Assembly (NCBI GenBank): GCA_051747985.1 | Contig: JBNJGU010000196.1 | Coordinates: 1 to 5,361 of the forward strand | Direction of reading: 5' to 3' | Origin: PWQG01 sp051747985 | GTDB taxonomy: Bacteria > Pseudomonadota > Gammaproteobacteria > Pseudomonadales > Pseudohongiellaceae | Length of the DNA: 5,361 nucleotides | Shown here: positions 4,309 to 5,361 of the stretch, piece by piece | Layout: each line of letters opens with the position of its first letter | Numbering within the stretch: the stretch's first letter is position 1 | Made by a program: the position numbers and the translations under genes | The notes under the pieces: model-generated | The model's database searches: none | The model's input: the letters and a program-made list of their open reading frames with translations, nothing else | What the model was told of the DNA's origin: nothing

Positions 4309-5361
4309 CTAGCGGGCCAGGCGGTCCATGGCATCATTGACATACTCGCTGTCCGGCTCCTGTTCCAGTGCTTCCCGCCATATGGTCATGGCGCGCTCGC
4401 GTTCTCCCCGGGTCCAGAGAACTTCACCCAGGTGGGCCGCCACTTCGTGATTCGGGAACATGGCGTAGGCACGTTCCAGGTTGTGCAGTGCGTCATCCAG
4501 CTGTCCCAGCTTGAACTGGACCCAGCCCAGACTGTCAATGATCGCCGGATCATCCGGCTCCTGGGCCAGTGCCTGTTCAATCAGGTCGAGCGCCTCCTCG
4601 TACCGGTCCGTACGGACAGTCAGTGAGTACCCCAGATGATTGAGTGCTCTGACATTCTCCGGCTCCTGCTCCAGAATCCTGCGCAGGTCACGGTGGATGG
4701 CGCTCTGATTGTCGCGTTGTTCGTTCAGGTTGATACGGGTGAACAACAGGTCCACGTTATCGGGAAACTGTGTCAGGGCTTCATCCAGCAGTGCACCTGC
4801 CCGTTCCTGTTGGCCGGCGCCCAACAGTGTTTCCGCCTCGAGTGTCTGAATCAGCGCGGTCAGGTCGGGATGACGTTCGCTGACCTGGTTCGACCACTCT
4901 CTTGCCTCGTCAATCTGGCCGCGGTTGATCAGCAGGGCAAGGGCGCGGCGTTGTGTCGCAACATAGGCGCCGGAACGTCGTTCCACACCGGAATACCATT
5001 GCAGTGCCTGCTCGGGCGCCCGATTGCGTTCCGCAATCATGCCCAGGTAATACAGTGCCTCATTGCGCCTGTGGTTGGCATTGGCAAGCGCTTCCAGCTG
5101 GGCGGCCGCTTCCCGGTCGGCTCCCAGTTCCACGTTCAGCATGGCCAGGGAGAACAGGCTTTCCAGGTCACCCGGCGCGTGTCGCAGCAGTTGATTGAAC
5201 TGGTCGCGGGCGGCGCGGAGTTCTCCAGTCCGCATCAGTAGCTGCGCAAGATTGTAACGCAGCAGGCGATGGCCCGGATGGCGGTCCACGCCGCGCTGCA
5301 GCAGGGTCAATGCCTCCGTGCGCTGGTCGATATTCTGCAGCAGCTGCGCCTGCACGATAAT
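4309..5361 (-). CDS. Tetratricopeptide-repeat protein, C-terminal 350 residues (5' end outside window)
   Basis: The frame is open through the right edge (codons ATT, ATC, then GTG), so this is the C-terminal part of a longer gene; a GTG at 5355 is probably internal. I count about nine TPR units of roughly 34 residues, for example those starting PGHRLLRYNLAQLL, PGDLESLFSLAML, PENVRALNHLGYSL and PDDPAIIDSLGWV. Consensus W/L-G-Y-A-F-A-P positions recur, and the last units carry the well-conserved NHLGYSL, DSLGWV and EVAAHLGEVLW blocks of the TPR protein that neighbours lolB in Pseudomonas and relatives. TPRs make a superhelical protein-binding scaffold; no catalytic motif is visible and the partner is unknown. 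Whether it carries a signal peptide or lipobox cannot be seen. The stop TAG (4311-4309) is 7 nt before lolB, placing it in an operon with lolB and ispE, which suggests but does not prove an envelope role. Confidence 0.88.
   Translation of the reverse strand: MIVQAQLLQNIDQRTEALTLLQRGVDRHPGHRLLRYNLAQLLMRTGELRAARDQFNQLLRHAPGDLESLFSLAMLNVELGADREAAAQLEALANANHRRNEALYYLGMIAERNRAPEQALQWYSGVERRSGAYVATQRRALALLINRGQIDEAREWSNQVSERHPDLTALIQTLEAETLLGAGQQERAGALLDEALTQFPDNVDLLFTRINLNEQRDNQSAIHRDLRRILEQEPENVRALNHLGYSLTVRTDRYEEALDLIEQALAQEPDDPAIIDSLGWVQFKLGQLDDALHNLERAYAMFPNHEVAAHLGEVLWTRGERERAMTIWREALEQEPDSEYVNDAMDRLAR

Noticed and set aside
4302..4343. 14-residue extension of LolB inside the TPR gene
   Set aside because: It overlaps the TPR coding end and would add extra residues before an already typical lipoprotein signal peptide.
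5353..5355. GTG as the true start of the TPR gene
   Set aside because: The frame remains open to the window edge, no Shine-Dalgarno can be assessed there, and the first visible residues already belong to a TPR helix, so the start is most likely upstream.

Overview
The window is a compact, GC-rich stretch of chromosomal housekeeping DNA from a gammaproteobacterium. The gene order on the minus strand is TPR-repeat gene, lolB, ispE, tRNA-Gln, prs, rplY, pth, ychF. LolB is a beta/gammaproteobacterial outer-membrane lipoprotein receptor, and this order resembles what I recall from Pseudomonas and relatives. The genus cannot be fixed from the sequence alone. There are no mobile elements, CRISPR arrays, integrases or defence genes, and no broken genes. 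Both end genes (ychF and the TPR gene) are cut only by the window edges.

Read in the direction of transcription (high to low coordinates), three units can be seen. (1) 5361-2788: a TPR protein (C-terminal 350 residues visible), lolB and ispE are packed with a 7-nt gap and then a 4-nt ATGA overlap, so they are almost certainly one operon. (2) 2785-2647: tRNA-Gln(UUG) has its own perfect TATAAT -10 box, which starts 3 nt beyond the ispE stop codon and is followed by a GC-rich discriminator. A strong 11-bp hairpin follows the tRNA and is its probable terminator. (3) 2646-1: prs, rplY, pth and ychF. The gaps shrink along the unit (127, 72 and 9 nt), and the two larger gaps hold RNA hairpins without a U-tract, so they look like processing or regulatory structures rather than clear terminators.

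The genes serve core processes. The TPR protein is of unknown role. LolB inserts lipoproteins into the outer membrane. IspE makes an isoprenoid precursor. tRNA-Gln, ribosomal protein L25 and peptidyl-tRNA hydrolase all serve translation, Prs makes PRPP for nucleotides and histidine/tryptophan, and YchF is a ribosome-associated ATPase. All catalytic residues I checked in Prs, Pth and IspE are present.

I do not see a previously undescribed system here. The observations most worth checking are: the tRNA promoter placed in the ispE tail; the structured rplY-pth spacer, whose G-U pair fits only the transcribed strand, ahead of a pth start with no visible Shine-Dalgarno; the two hairpins in the rplY leader; the 30-residue acidic tail of L25; and an apparently longer membrane-insertion loop in LolB.
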